From IMG/VR virus record IMGVR_UViG_3300046010_000362, positions 1 through 23,697 of that record: DNA of 23,697 bases, one strand, 5' to 3'. Both the position numbers and the translations under genes were made by a program. The stretch comes from a virus. This document shows, piece by piece, positions 1 to 6,828 of this stretch (position 1 is its first letter; every line of letters starts with the position of its first letter). The notes beneath the pieces are model-generated. The model saw only the letters and a program-made list of their open reading frames with translations. It made no database searches and was not told the DNA's origin.

Positions 1-222
1 AGTAAAGCTATCGTACAACGTATCATGGACAAAGCTCTTAATGATGAAGATGAAGATCAGATGGCTTGTCTCAAGCTATGTGTTGATCGTATGATTCCAG
101 TTTCCTACTTTGAAAAAGAAAAGAGTGGGAACAAAGGTGTTACTATTCAGATTGTCGGAGTAGGACAAACTACTATCCAAGAGGATGAAGATGTTATTGA
201 TGGTGAAGTCATAGATGGCTGA
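1..222 (+). CDS. terS: Terminase small subunit, C-terminal part (5' end outside window)
   Basis: The frame is open from the first base and ends at TGA 220-222, giving 73 residues with no start codon visible; the gene begins upstream of the window. The residues include a short helical stretch with the pattern LKLCVDRMIPVSYFEK, then a hydrophobic beta strand (VTIQIVGVG) and an acidic tail. This layout (helical oligomerisation core, then a beta strand that forms the ring exit) is typical of the C-terminus of phage small terminases that recognise the packaging site. The position two genes ahead of the large terminase supports the call. It overlaps the next gene by 8 nt, so translation is probably coupled. 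The function rests on context and pattern only, because the DNA-binding N-terminus is missing. An internal ATG at 25 is not taken as the start. Confidence 0.7.
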   Translation, partial: SKAIVQRIMDKALNDEDEDQMACLKLCVDRMIPVSYFEKEKSGNKGVTIQIVGVGQTTIQEDEDVIDGEVIDG

Positions 223-1141
223 TAAGAACAATCCTTTCAAAGGTGGTAAGTTTACTCCTTATGGAGTAGTATCTGCTATAGAAGGTACACCTAAAAATAT
301 TTGGCAAGCTCTTCCTAAATATCTTAAAGAAAAAGGAAAGACTGCTGTTAATACCTATGAGACTATAGATAAAATATTTAAAGGTGAAATTGATCCTGAA
401 TCTCCTGAAGGTATGCAAGCAGCTATGTCTGCTGCTATGATGGTAGGTACTGGAGGAGTAGGAGCTTCTGGTGCTGTAGGTGGTCCTGGTACTATGGGAA
501 TGTTCATAGGTAGAAATGCTGCTACCTTTGATAAAGCTGCTGCAGAAGAAGCTCTTAATATGGCTAAGGCAGGATTTAATGCAACAGATATTTTAAAACA
601 AACAGGAACTCGTAGGTGGAAATCTGGTGCTAGACAAGAGTTAGATGATAGTTCTGCTATATTTAAAAAGGATTATCTAGATCTTCCTTTTGCAAATACT
701 AGATTAAAGTCTATGATAGATCATCCTGAACTTTTTAAAGCTTATCCAGAGTTAGAAAATCTTAAGATAATAGTTAGAGACGACCTTCCAGCAAAGAATG
801 CTGCAATGATCTTTAATAGGAATGAAGCTCATATTTCTAGAGAAGATGTTAATTCTAAAGATATTGAACCTTTGTTACATGAAATTCAACACTGGATTCA
901 AAATAAAGAAGGATGGCAATCAGGTGCAAATCTTAATGATTTCATAGGAGGGCCTCATGTGCTTCCTTCAGGACAACAAGTTAATTTAACTCCTCTAGAT
1001 AAATATATAATGAGTCCTGGTGAAAATGAGGCTGTCGCTACAGAGGCTAGACGTTTACTAAGTAGTTCTGAAAGAAGAAATAGATTACCTGAAGAAGACT
1101 TTCCAATAGACTACATAAACATGTATGATTTTTATAGATAA
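215..1141 (+). CDS. HExxH metallopeptidase-like protein of the phage large-polyvalent-protein (LPD) type
   Basis: 308 aa. The start ATG lies inside the end of the small terminase (8-nt overlap) and the stop shares one base with the large terminase start (TAATG). Residues about 70-100 are rich in Ala, Gly and Met and could insert in or lie against a membrane. The C-terminal half carries a zinc-peptidase signature, HEIQH at residues 222-226 (HExxH), followed about 45 residues later by a conserved-looking GENEA stretch (269-273) whose Glu could be the third metal ligand. The combination LLHEIQHWIQ...GE.EA...AR resembles domains in large phage polyvalent proteins thought to enter the host with the DNA. 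I infer a metal-dependent protease or a catalytically decayed relative; the substrate is unknown. Its place between terS and terL suggests it is made with the packaging machinery and may be carried in the virion. Confidence 0.6.
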   Translation: MADKNNPFKGGKFTPYGVVSAIEGTPKNIWQALPKYLKEKGKTAVNTYETIDKIFKGEIDPESPEGMQAAMSAAMMVGTGGVGASGAVGGPGTMGMFIGRNAATFDKAAAEEALNMAKAGFNATDILKQTGTRRWKSGARQELDDSSAIFKKDYLDLPFANTRLKSMIDHPELFKAYPELENLKIIVRDDLPAKNAAMIFNRNEAHISREDVNSKDIEPLLHEIQHWIQNKEGWQSGANLNDFIGGPHVLPSGQQVNLTPLDKYIMSPGENEAVATEARRLLSSSERRNRLPEEDFPIDYINMYDFYR

Positions 1142-2397
1142 TGGCTAACTTAGAAGTAAAGCTTCATGAGAAGCAACTAGAGATCTTTAATGATCAGCAT
1201 CGTTTTAAAGTTGTAGCAGCAGGACGTCGATTCGGTAAGTCTCGTCTAGCAGCCTGGACTTTAATTATTGAAGCTCTAAAGAGCTCAGATAAAGATGTAT
1301 TCTATGTAGCTCCTACTTATCAACAGGCTAGAGATATTCTCTGGTCTTTGTTAAAAGAAATTGGGCATGATGTTATTGCATCTGCTCATGAGAACACTTC
1401 AGTACTTACACTGATTAATGGTCGTAAGATCTATCTAAAAGGATCTGATAGGCCTGATACACTTCGTGGTGTTGGTCTTGCATACGTCGTAATCGACGAG
1501 TACGCTGACATGAAACCACAGGTGTTTGAACAGATTCTGCGCCCAGCTCTAGCTGACGTACAGGGTGGAGCTCTATTCATTGGTACGCCTAAAGGTCGTA
1601 ATCACTTCTACGAACTCTTTAAGTACTGTGAATCTGAGAAGGATGAAGAGTGGGCTGGCTTCCATTATACATCTTACGATAACCCATTATTGCCGCACTC
1701 TGAGATTGAGAAGGCTAAACTCTCTATGTCTAGCTTTGCATTTAGACAAGAGTTTATGGCTTCTTTCGAAGCTGCAAGTAGAGATCTATTCAAAGAAGAA
1801 TGGATTCAGATTGAAGAAGAAGAACCTTCCGACGGAAGATACTTTATTGCAGTCGACTTGGCAGGCTTCATTAATGTAGATAGAGAGTCTGGTAATAAGA
1901 ACAAGAAGTTAGATGAAACTGCTATTGCTATTGTTAAGGTTCATGACAACGGTTGGTGGGTTGCTGAAATTAAACATGGTAGGTGGGACATCAAAGAAAC
2001 CTGTCAACAGATTATGAATGCTGTTGTTAACTACGAACCAGTAGCAGTAGGTATTGAGAAGGGGTCACTAAAGAATGCTGCCCTTCCTTATCTTACAGAT
2101 TTAATGAGACGGCATAATCACTACTTCCGAATAGATGACGTGACTCATGGAAACCAAAAGAAAACAGATCGTATTGTCTGGGCTCTTCAAGGTAGATTTG
2201 AACATGGTAAGGTACAACTTAACTATGGAGATTGGAATAACGAGTTTGTAGATCAACTTGTCAACTTCCCTAACTCACAGTTACATGATGACTTGATTGA
2301 TGCTCTTGCTTATATTGATCAAATTCAAGTAGTTGAGTACTTCCAAGACTACGATGAAGAAGAGTATGAACCAATGGACGCTTATGCAGGATATTAA
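1141..2397 (+). CDS. terL: Terminase large subunit (packaging ATPase and nuclease)
   Basis: 418 aa. This is the motor that cuts concatemeric DNA and pumps it through the portal. The N-terminal ATPase domain has a Walker A motif, AGRRFGKS (residues 27-34), and a Walker B motif, VVIDEYAD, with D119 and E120 as magnesium-binding and catalytic acids. FIGTPKGR in the middle of the protein is the usual coupling motif III. The C-terminal RNase H-fold nuclease shows three acidic clusters: FIAVDLAG (D239), GIEKG and HDDLIDALAY (D383, D384, D387). The full ATPase-nuclease layout is present, so the gene looks intact although it is shorter than T7 gp19. The start overlaps the preceding stop as TAATG, so no separate ribosome site is needed. 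The next gene starts 14 nt downstream. Confidence 0.96.
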   Translation: MANLEVKLHEKQLEIFNDQHRFKVVAAGRRFGKSRLAAWTLIIEALKSSDKDVFYVAPTYQQARDILWSLLKEIGHDVIASAHENTSVLTLINGRKIYLKGSDRPDTLRGVGLAYVVIDEYADMKPQVFEQILRPALADVQGGALFIGTPKGRNHFYELFKYCESEKDEEWAGFHYTSYDNPLLPHSEIEKAKLSMSSFAFRQEFMASFEAASRDLFKEEWIQIEEEEPSDGRYFIAVDLAGFINVDRESGNKNKKLDETAIAIVKVHDNGWWVAEIKHGRWDIKETCQQIMNAVVNYEPVAVGIEKGSLKNAALPYLTDLMRRHNHYFRIDDVTHGNQKKTDRIVWALQGRFEHGKVQLNYGDWNNEFVDQLVNFPNSQLHDDLIDALAYIDQIQVVEYFQDYDEEEYEPMDAYAGY

Positions 2398-2411
2398 CTT
2401 AGGAAAAAAAG

Positions 2412-4382
2412 ATGCAGAATAAATTAGTAGAATGGGTTGTTGAATATGCTGACGAGTGGAGAGAACACCGTGATATCAACTATCTAGAAGACTGGAAAGA
2501 ATTCGAACGTTTATGGCGAGGTGAGTGGGCTGCTGAGGATCGTACTCGTGAATCAGAACGTAGTCGTATCACATCACCAGCACTACAACAAGCTATTGAG
2601 AATCATACAGCTGAGATTGAAGAAGCTGTCTTTGGTCAAGGAGCTAACTTCTTTGACATTGAAGATGACATGAAGGACCAAGATAAAGGCGACATTGAAT
2701 ACCTTAAAGCCTACATGAAAGAATGCTTCAAAAAGAATAAGACTCGTAAGAACATTGGTGATTCTATCTTATTAGGTTCTATCTATGGTACTGGTATTGG
2801 TGAAGTTATTACTAAGAAAGTAAAAGAATTAGTACCTGCTACTGAGAAACTAGAAGATATTAATGCTATGGTTATTGGTACACTAGAAACTGACAAGGTT
2901 AGTGTAACACTTAAACCAATTTCTCCTCAGAATTTCCTTATTGATCCTACTGCAACTACCATTGATGACGCTTTAGGCTGTGCTATTGAAGAGTTTGTAT
3001 CTGCACATACCATTGCTCAGAACATTAAGAAGGGTATTTACAAAGATGTTAAGTCTATGGGTGATGAATCTTCACCTGATTCTGACTTAGAAACATCATG
3101 GATTGATCAAGAATTCCAAGATGACAAGATCCGTATCTTGCGTTACTATGGTTTAGTACCTAAACATTTGCTAGATGCCTCTAAAGAAGAGGGAGATATA
3201 GTTGATCTCTTCGAACCAGAGGGAGAATCTGAGGTAATGGAAGAGTATGGTGACTTAGTAGAGGCTATTGTTGTCATTGCAGATGATCAATACCTACTAA
3301 AAGCTGAAGAAAATCCTTACATGATGAAGGATCGTCCAGTTGTAGCCTACCAAGATGACACAATTCCTAACAGATTCTGGGGTCGTGGTGTAGCCGAGAA
3401 GGGTTACAACATGCAAAAGGCTATTGATGCACAGATTCGTAGTCATATTGACTCATTAGCTCTAACAACTGTACCAATGATGGCTATGGATGCTACTCGT
3501 TTACCACGAGGTAGTAAATTTGAGGTACGTCCAGGTAAATCTATCTTGACAAATGGTAATCCTGCAGAGATCTTGATGCCATTCCGCTTTGGTACCACAG
3601 ATTCAGGTAATATTGAGACAGCTGCTAAGTTTGAAACCATGTTATTGCAGGCAACAGGTACCTTAGATACAGCTGCTATGCAGGCACAACCTGTGGGCGG
3701 TGAGTTATCTATTCAGTTGTCAAGCATTATTAAGAAAAACAAACGTACTCTTGTAAACTTCCAAGATCAATTCTTGATTCCTTTCATTGAGAAAGCAGCT
3801 TGGCGCTTTATGCAGTTTGATCCAGACAATTTCCCAGTTAAAGACTGGAAGTTTGTCCCTGCATCTACACTAGGTATGCTTGCTCGTGAAGTAGAACAAC
3901 AACAGTTTATTAACTTGATGAAGACTCTAGGACCTGACAGTCCCCTAGTACCTATCTTAATGCAAGGTGTGATTGAGACATCTAACCTAGCTAATAAACA
4001 ACAGTTGTTACAGATGCTAGCTCAAGCTATGCAACCTAATCCACAGCAACAACAGATGGAACAGATGCAAATGCAACTACAAGCTGGTCTTGTACAGGCA
4101 CAAACAGCAGATCTTACTACTAAAGCTCAGAAGCAACAAGCTGAAGCTCAGAAGACTGCAGTTGAAACTCAATTACTACCTGAAGAAATTAAAGCTAAAC
4201 AGATTGCAGCTTTATCTACTAACTTAGATGCTGGTAATGGTGATGATAAAGAGTTTGAACGTCGTGTTAAAGTAGCAGACCTACTACTTAAAGAGAAGAA
4301 AGTAGATCTACAAGAGCAAGACATGATGCAGAATCGTGAGATTGTTAAGATGCAAATGAAAAACAACTTGACAAATGACTAA
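2412..4382 (+). CDS. Portal (head-tail connector) protein
   Basis: 656 aa, preceded by an AGGA Shine-Dalgarno 8 nt upstream of the ATG. The portal is the dodecameric ring at one capsid vertex that nucleates head assembly, receives the terminase and later binds the tail tube. Support is the position directly after terL and before the scaffold, the length, and internal segments usual for podovirus portals (GSIYGTGIGEV near residues 120-130; the FWGRGVAEK region near 320-330 followed by a long helical stem). Residues from about 540 are strongly Gln-rich (QQQQMEQMQMQ) and predicted coiled coil, like the helical barrel or crown at the C-terminus of P22-type portals. The last codons contain the -35 box of the promoter that drives the following block. 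Confidence 0.9.
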   Translation: MQNKLVEWVVEYADEWREHRDINYLEDWKEFERLWRGEWAAEDRTRESERSRITSPALQQAIENHTAEIEEAVFGQGANFFDIEDDMKDQDKGDIEYLKAYMKECFKKNKTRKNIGDSILLGSIYGTGIGEVITKKVKELVPATEKLEDINAMVIGTLETDKVSVTLKPISPQNFLIDPTATTIDDALGCAIEEFVSAHTIAQNIKKGIYKDVKSMGDESSPDSDLETSWIDQEFQDDKIRILRYYGLVPKHLLDASKEEGDIVDLFEPEGESEVMEEYGDLVEAIVVIADDQYLLKAEENPYMMKDRPVVAYQDDTIPNRFWGRGVAEKGYNMQKAIDAQIRSHIDSLALTTVPMMAMDATRLPRGSKFEVRPGKSILTNGNPAEILMPFRFGTTDSGNIETAAKFETMLLQATGTLDTAAMQAQPVGGELSIQLSSIIKKNKRTLVNFQDQFLIPFIEKAAWRFMQFDPDNFPVKDWKFVPASTLGMLAREVEQQQFINLMKTLGPDSPLVPILMQGVIETSNLANKQQLLQMLAQAMQPNPQQQQMEQMQMQLQAGLVQAQTADLTTKAQKQQAEAQKTAVETQLLPEEIKAKQIAALSTNLDAGNGDDKEFERRVKVADLLLKEKKVDLQEQDMMQNREIVKMQMKNNLTND

Positions 4383-4396
4383 TCTTATGGTATAAT
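4368..4396 (+). promoter_or_regulatory. Consensus sigma-70 promoter ahead of the head-protein block
   Basis: TTGACA at 4368-4373 and TATAAT at 4391-4396 are separated by exactly 17 bp, with TGG before the -10 box (extended -10). Both hexamers match the consensus in all positions. The -35 lies within the last codons of the portal gene, and the predicted start is near 4403, leaving a leader of about 46 nt before the next gene. It shares the TTGACAAAT and TGGTATAAT ends with the promoter at 11631-11659. Transcription here would raise expression of the 78-aa protein, scaffold and capsid. Confidence 0.88.
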
Positions 4397-4448
4397 TATC
4401 TTAATAGAATGACTATTATAACATACTTTTTAAAAGGATGCAATAGTT

Positions 4449-4685
4449 TTGGATCAAGAATTACAAAAATATTATGAAGAACGTTTTACAACTATGGCAA
4501 CACAAGGTTGGCGTGACTTCATAGAAGATGTAGAAAATTTCTATGAGAACTATAATAGGGTGAATACTATAGAAACCTTTGAAGAGTTCCATAAACGTAA
4601 AGGGCAGTTGGATATTCTACAATGGATTCTCTCACTAAAAGATGTGAGTGAACAAACCTACGAAGAATTACAACAAGAAGATTAA
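4449..4685 (+). CDS. Small conserved phage protein before the scaffold, function unknown
   Basis: 78 aa if translation starts at TTG 4449, which has an AAGGA ribosome site 10 nt upstream at 4434-4438. The next in-frame ATG (4494) would remove the first 15 residues and lacks a comparable site. The protein is mainly helical, acidic and aromatic (KYYEERF, GWRDFIEDVENFYENYN), ending with KGQLDILQWILSLKDVSEQ. The same pattern (YYE.RF...GW..f.ed, then KGQL.IL.W) is familiar from small genes between portal and scaffold in podovirus genomes, where no function is assigned. It is the first gene after the 4368 promoter. It could be an assembly cofactor; that is inferred from position only. Confidence 0.8.
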   Translation: MDQELQKYYEERFTTMATQGWRDFIEDVENFYENYNRVNTIETFEEFHKRKGQLDILQWILSLKDVSEQTYEELQQED

Positions 4686-4693
4686 CTTAGGCT

Positions 4694-4800
4694 TTCCAAG
4701 TATGGCAATTTACTTGGGTAAAAAAGTAAATATAATATTGCCAAAAAAGAAATTAGATACTGCCAAGTATTTAGTTCCTTTCCTACAATGCTATTAAGCA
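4694..4800 (+). promoter_or_regulatory. Candidate structured leader RNA (possible H-type pseudoknot) upstream of scaffold gene
   Basis: This fills the only sizeable gap in the head block (4686-4813, 128 nt). CCAAGTA (4696-4702) pairs with TACTTGG (4711-4717) as a 7-bp stem. Seven of the eight loop bases, TGGCAAT (4703-4709), are exactly complementary to ATTGCCA (4737-4743). The connecting strand 4718-4736 is A-rich, as is common in loop 3 of H-type pseudoknots. A second CCAAGTAT at 4763-4770 could compete for TACTTGG, giving an alternative pairing. A small TGCT/AGCA hairpin (4789-4800) sits just before the GGGAG ribosome site of the scaffold gene. Against it: the first connecting loop would be 0 nt unless a pair frays, and a TATAAT at 4731-4736 could instead be part of a weak promoter. 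Confidence 0.4.
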
Positions 4801-4813
4801 CGGGAGAAATAAT

Positions 4814-5599
4814 ATGGCACAAGACTTAGATGATGTTTTAGTTAGTTCAATCGAAGAAGAGAACTTTGATCTTCCAGACAATCCTCAAGGTGAGGAATCT
4901 GTAGCATCAGGGGCTCCATCTGAGGATGATCTACCAGAGAAGTATCGTGGCAAGACCGCAAAAGAAATTGCATCAATGCACCAAGAAGCTGAAAAGTTAA
5001 TTGGAAAGCAGGGCAGTGAAGTCGGTGAGTTACGACGTGTGGTAGATGACTACATTAGAGCACAAACATCGAAAGACTTAAAGACAAAGGAACCAGAACT
5101 AGATGATGGTGATTTCTTTGTTGATCCAAAGAGTACTGTTAATAAAGCAATTGATAATCATCCTGCTATTCTCGAAGCTAAGAAAGCTTCATTTGAGATG
5201 AAGAAGGCCGATACTCTATCAAGGTTAGGTGCTAAATACCCTGACTTTATGGAGACTGTAGAAGATCCTGCCTTTGGTGACTGGATTAAAAGTTCTAAGG
5301 TACGTACAGAATTATTTGTTCGTGCTGAAAGTCAACTAGACTTTGATTCTGCAGATGAGTTATTAGCTACTTGGAAAGAGAAACAATCAATCACTAAGAA
5401 AGCATTGGACACTTCGAAGATGGACAGAGATAAACAACTTCAAACAGCCGACGTAGGTTCTAATTCATCTACTGAAAAGGTTTCTAAAAAGAAATATCGT
5501 CGAAGCGATATTATTAGACTTATGCAAACTGACCGAGCCAAGTATGACGCATTATCTGAAGAGATTTTGAAGGCATATGCGGAGGGTCGAGTAATATAA
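4814..5599 (+). CDS. Capsid scaffolding protein
   Basis: 261 aa, with a GGGAG ribosome site at 4802-4806 before ATG. It is a highly charged, largely helical protein with an acidic N-terminal third and no enzymatic motif. The C-terminus turns basic (VSKKKYRRSDIIRLM) and ends in an amphipathic helix with the pattern DRAKYDALSEEILKAYAEGRV. Scaffolds of T7/P22-like phages end in such a basic helix that touches the coat protein. The location immediately upstream of the major capsid gene and downstream of the portal is the standard one. It would direct procapsid assembly and leave before or during packaging. No protease signature is present, so cleavage-driven maturation is not indicated. Confidence 0.88.
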   Translation: MAQDLDDVLVSSIEEENFDLPDNPQGEESVASGAPSEDDLPEKYRGKTAKEIASMHQEAEKLIGKQGSEVGELRRVVDDYIRAQTSKDLKTKEPELDDGDFFVDPKSTVNKAIDNHPAILEAKKASFEMKKADTLSRLGAKYPDFMETVEDPAFGDWIKSSKVRTELFVRAESQLDFDSADELLATWKEKQSITKKALDTSKMDRDKQLQTADVGSNSSTEKVSKKKYRRSDIIRLMQTDRAKYDALSEEILKAYAEGRVI

Positions 5600-5622
5600 C
5601 ATTTTAGAAAAGGAAATTAATT

Positions 5623-6573
5623 ATGGCTTTAGGCTCTAATCACGTAACCACAACTACCGCTGCAAACTTTGTTCCAGAAATTTGGAGTGATGAGATTGTA
5701 GCAACTTATGAAAAGTCTCTTGTAGCTGCTAAGCTCTTTAAGACAATGCCAATGACAGGTAAGAAAGGTGATACAATTCACATTCCTACCCCTACTCGTG
5801 GCGCTGCTTCTTTAAAAGCTGCAAATACACAAGTAACTTTACAAGCATCAACAGATAGCGATATCGCTGTTGTTGTAGACAAACACTATGAATACTCAAA
5901 AGTTATTGAGGATATCGTAGAAGTACAAGCTCTAGCTTCAATGCGTCAATTCTACACTACAGATGCAGGTTATGCACTTGGTCGTCAAGTTGATAGCTCA
6001 TTGTTACAACTAGGTCGTACATTCAATGGCGGTTCAGCAGGTGCTCGTTATAATGCTGCTTACATCGGTGGTGACGGTACTACATTGTTTGACTACACAG
6101 CTAACACAAATACAGGTAATGCTTCTGCATTGACTGATGCTGCTATCCGTCGTACAATCCAACGTCTTGATGACAATGATATTCCTGAAGAAGGTCGCTT
6201 CATGATTATCCCTCCATCAGCACGTAACACATTGATGGGTATTGCTCGTTTCACTGAACAAGCTTTCGTTGGTGAAGTAGGTAATGGTAACACAATTCGT
6301 ACAGGTCAAATCGGTAACATCTATGGTATTCCAGTTTATGTTTCATCTAACTGTGACTACTTGAATAGTGCTGCTGATGGTTCAGGTACAAACTTAGGCC
6401 GTGCAGTATTGATCGGTCACCGTGATGCTGCTGTTCTTGTTGAACAACAAAAAGTTCGTTCACAAGCTCAGTACAAACAAGAGTACTTAGGCACTCTATA
6501 CACTGCAGATACAATCTACGGTGTTAAAGAGTTGCGTGACAATGCTTGTTTCGCATTAGCAGTTCCTTTATAA
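5623..6573 (+). CDS. Major capsid protein (HK97-fold)
   Basis: 316 aa, with an AAGGA ribosome site 9-10 nt before ATG. It forms the icosahedral shell. Features include an N-terminal arm followed by PEIWSDEI, a glycine/lysine loop (MTGKKGDTIHIPTP) like the E-loop or early beta region of phage coat proteins, and the segment VIEDIVEVQALAS leading into the spine-helix region; a later RFMIIPPSARN strand belongs to the A domain. Length is in the range for T7-type coat proteins, and the gene follows the scaffold by 23 nt. Codon choice is strongly biased to CGT, GGT and GCT, as expected for the most abundant virion protein. A strong terminator-like hairpin begins 9 nt after the stop. Confidence 0.92.
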   Translation: MALGSNHVTTTTAANFVPEIWSDEIVATYEKSLVAAKLFKTMPMTGKKGDTIHIPTPTRGAASLKAANTQVTLQASTDSDIAVVVDKHYEYSKVIEDIVEVQALASMRQFYTTDAGYALGRQVDSSLLQLGRTFNGGSAGARYNAAYIGGDGTTLFDYTANTNTGNASALTDAAIRRTIQRLDDNDIPEEGRFMIIPPSARNTLMGIARFTEQAFVGEVGNGNTIRTGQIGNIYGIPVYVSSNCDYLNSAADGSGTNLGRAVLIGHRDAAVLVEQQKVRSQAQYKQEYLGTLYTADTIYGVKELRDNACFALAVPL

Positions 6574-6582
6574 GAAACTGAT

Positions 6583-6614
6583 AGATGGCCCTTGCTTAGG
6601 CAGGGGCTATTTTT
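6583..6614 (+). terminator. Rho-independent terminator after the capsid gene
   Basis: TGGCCCTTG (6586-6594) pairs with CAGGGGCTA (6601-6609) across a 6-nt loop (CTTAGG). Three further pairs (6583-6585 with 6610-6612) extend the stem at its base, and the run TTTTT lies at 6610-6614. It would end or attenuate transcripts right after the capsid gene, lowering expression of the fibre and lysis genes downstream, which have no obvious promoter of their own. Confidence 0.82.
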
Positions 6615-6659
6615 ATGGGTACTTTTCTAGTATCTATAAGAATATTCAAGGAGATCTAA

Positions 6660-6827
6660 ATGAAATTCAAATGTTTACAATCAGGTGTGGTAATCGAGTT
6701 CGTTCAAGAACAAGATATTAAAACAACTCTAGATAATCCAGCTTATGAAGTATATGAAGAACCAGTAGTTGCTCCTAAAAAAGAAACTAAAAAAGTAGAA
6801 GTTAAAGTTGAATCTGTAGAGGAATAG
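6660..6827 (+). CDS. Small acidic/lysine-tailed phage protein, function unknown
   Basis: 55 aa, ATG at 6660, with a strong AAGGAG ribosome site (6648-6653) 6 nt upstream and TAG at 6825-6827. The first 35 residues form a compact part (KFKCLQSGVVIEF, then DIKTTLDNPAYEVYEE). The rest is a low-complexity Lys/Glu/Val tail. Short genes with a C..SG..IEF...DI....NP.Y pattern recur next to capsid genes in podophages and carry no known function. It ends one base before the ATG of the fibre gene, so the two are probably translated together. The strong ribosome site and the position make a real gene likely. Confidence 0.78.
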   Translation: MKFKCLQSGVVIEFVQEQDIKTTLDNPAYEVYEEPVVAPKKETKKVEVKVESVEE

Positions 6828-6828
6828 T

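Noticed and set aside
209-418. Minus-strand ORF opposite the metallopeptidase-like gene
   Set aside because: No ribosome site, lies opposite a dense coding gene, composition of an antisense shadow.
3546-3551. TTGACA inside the portal gene
   Set aside because: No -10-like hexamer at 16-18 bp spacing.
4709-4736. TTTACT with TATAAT at 4731 as a promoter for the scaffold gene
   Set aside because: The -35 is poor and a full-consensus promoter lies just upstream; kept only as an alternative explanation for the leader sequence.
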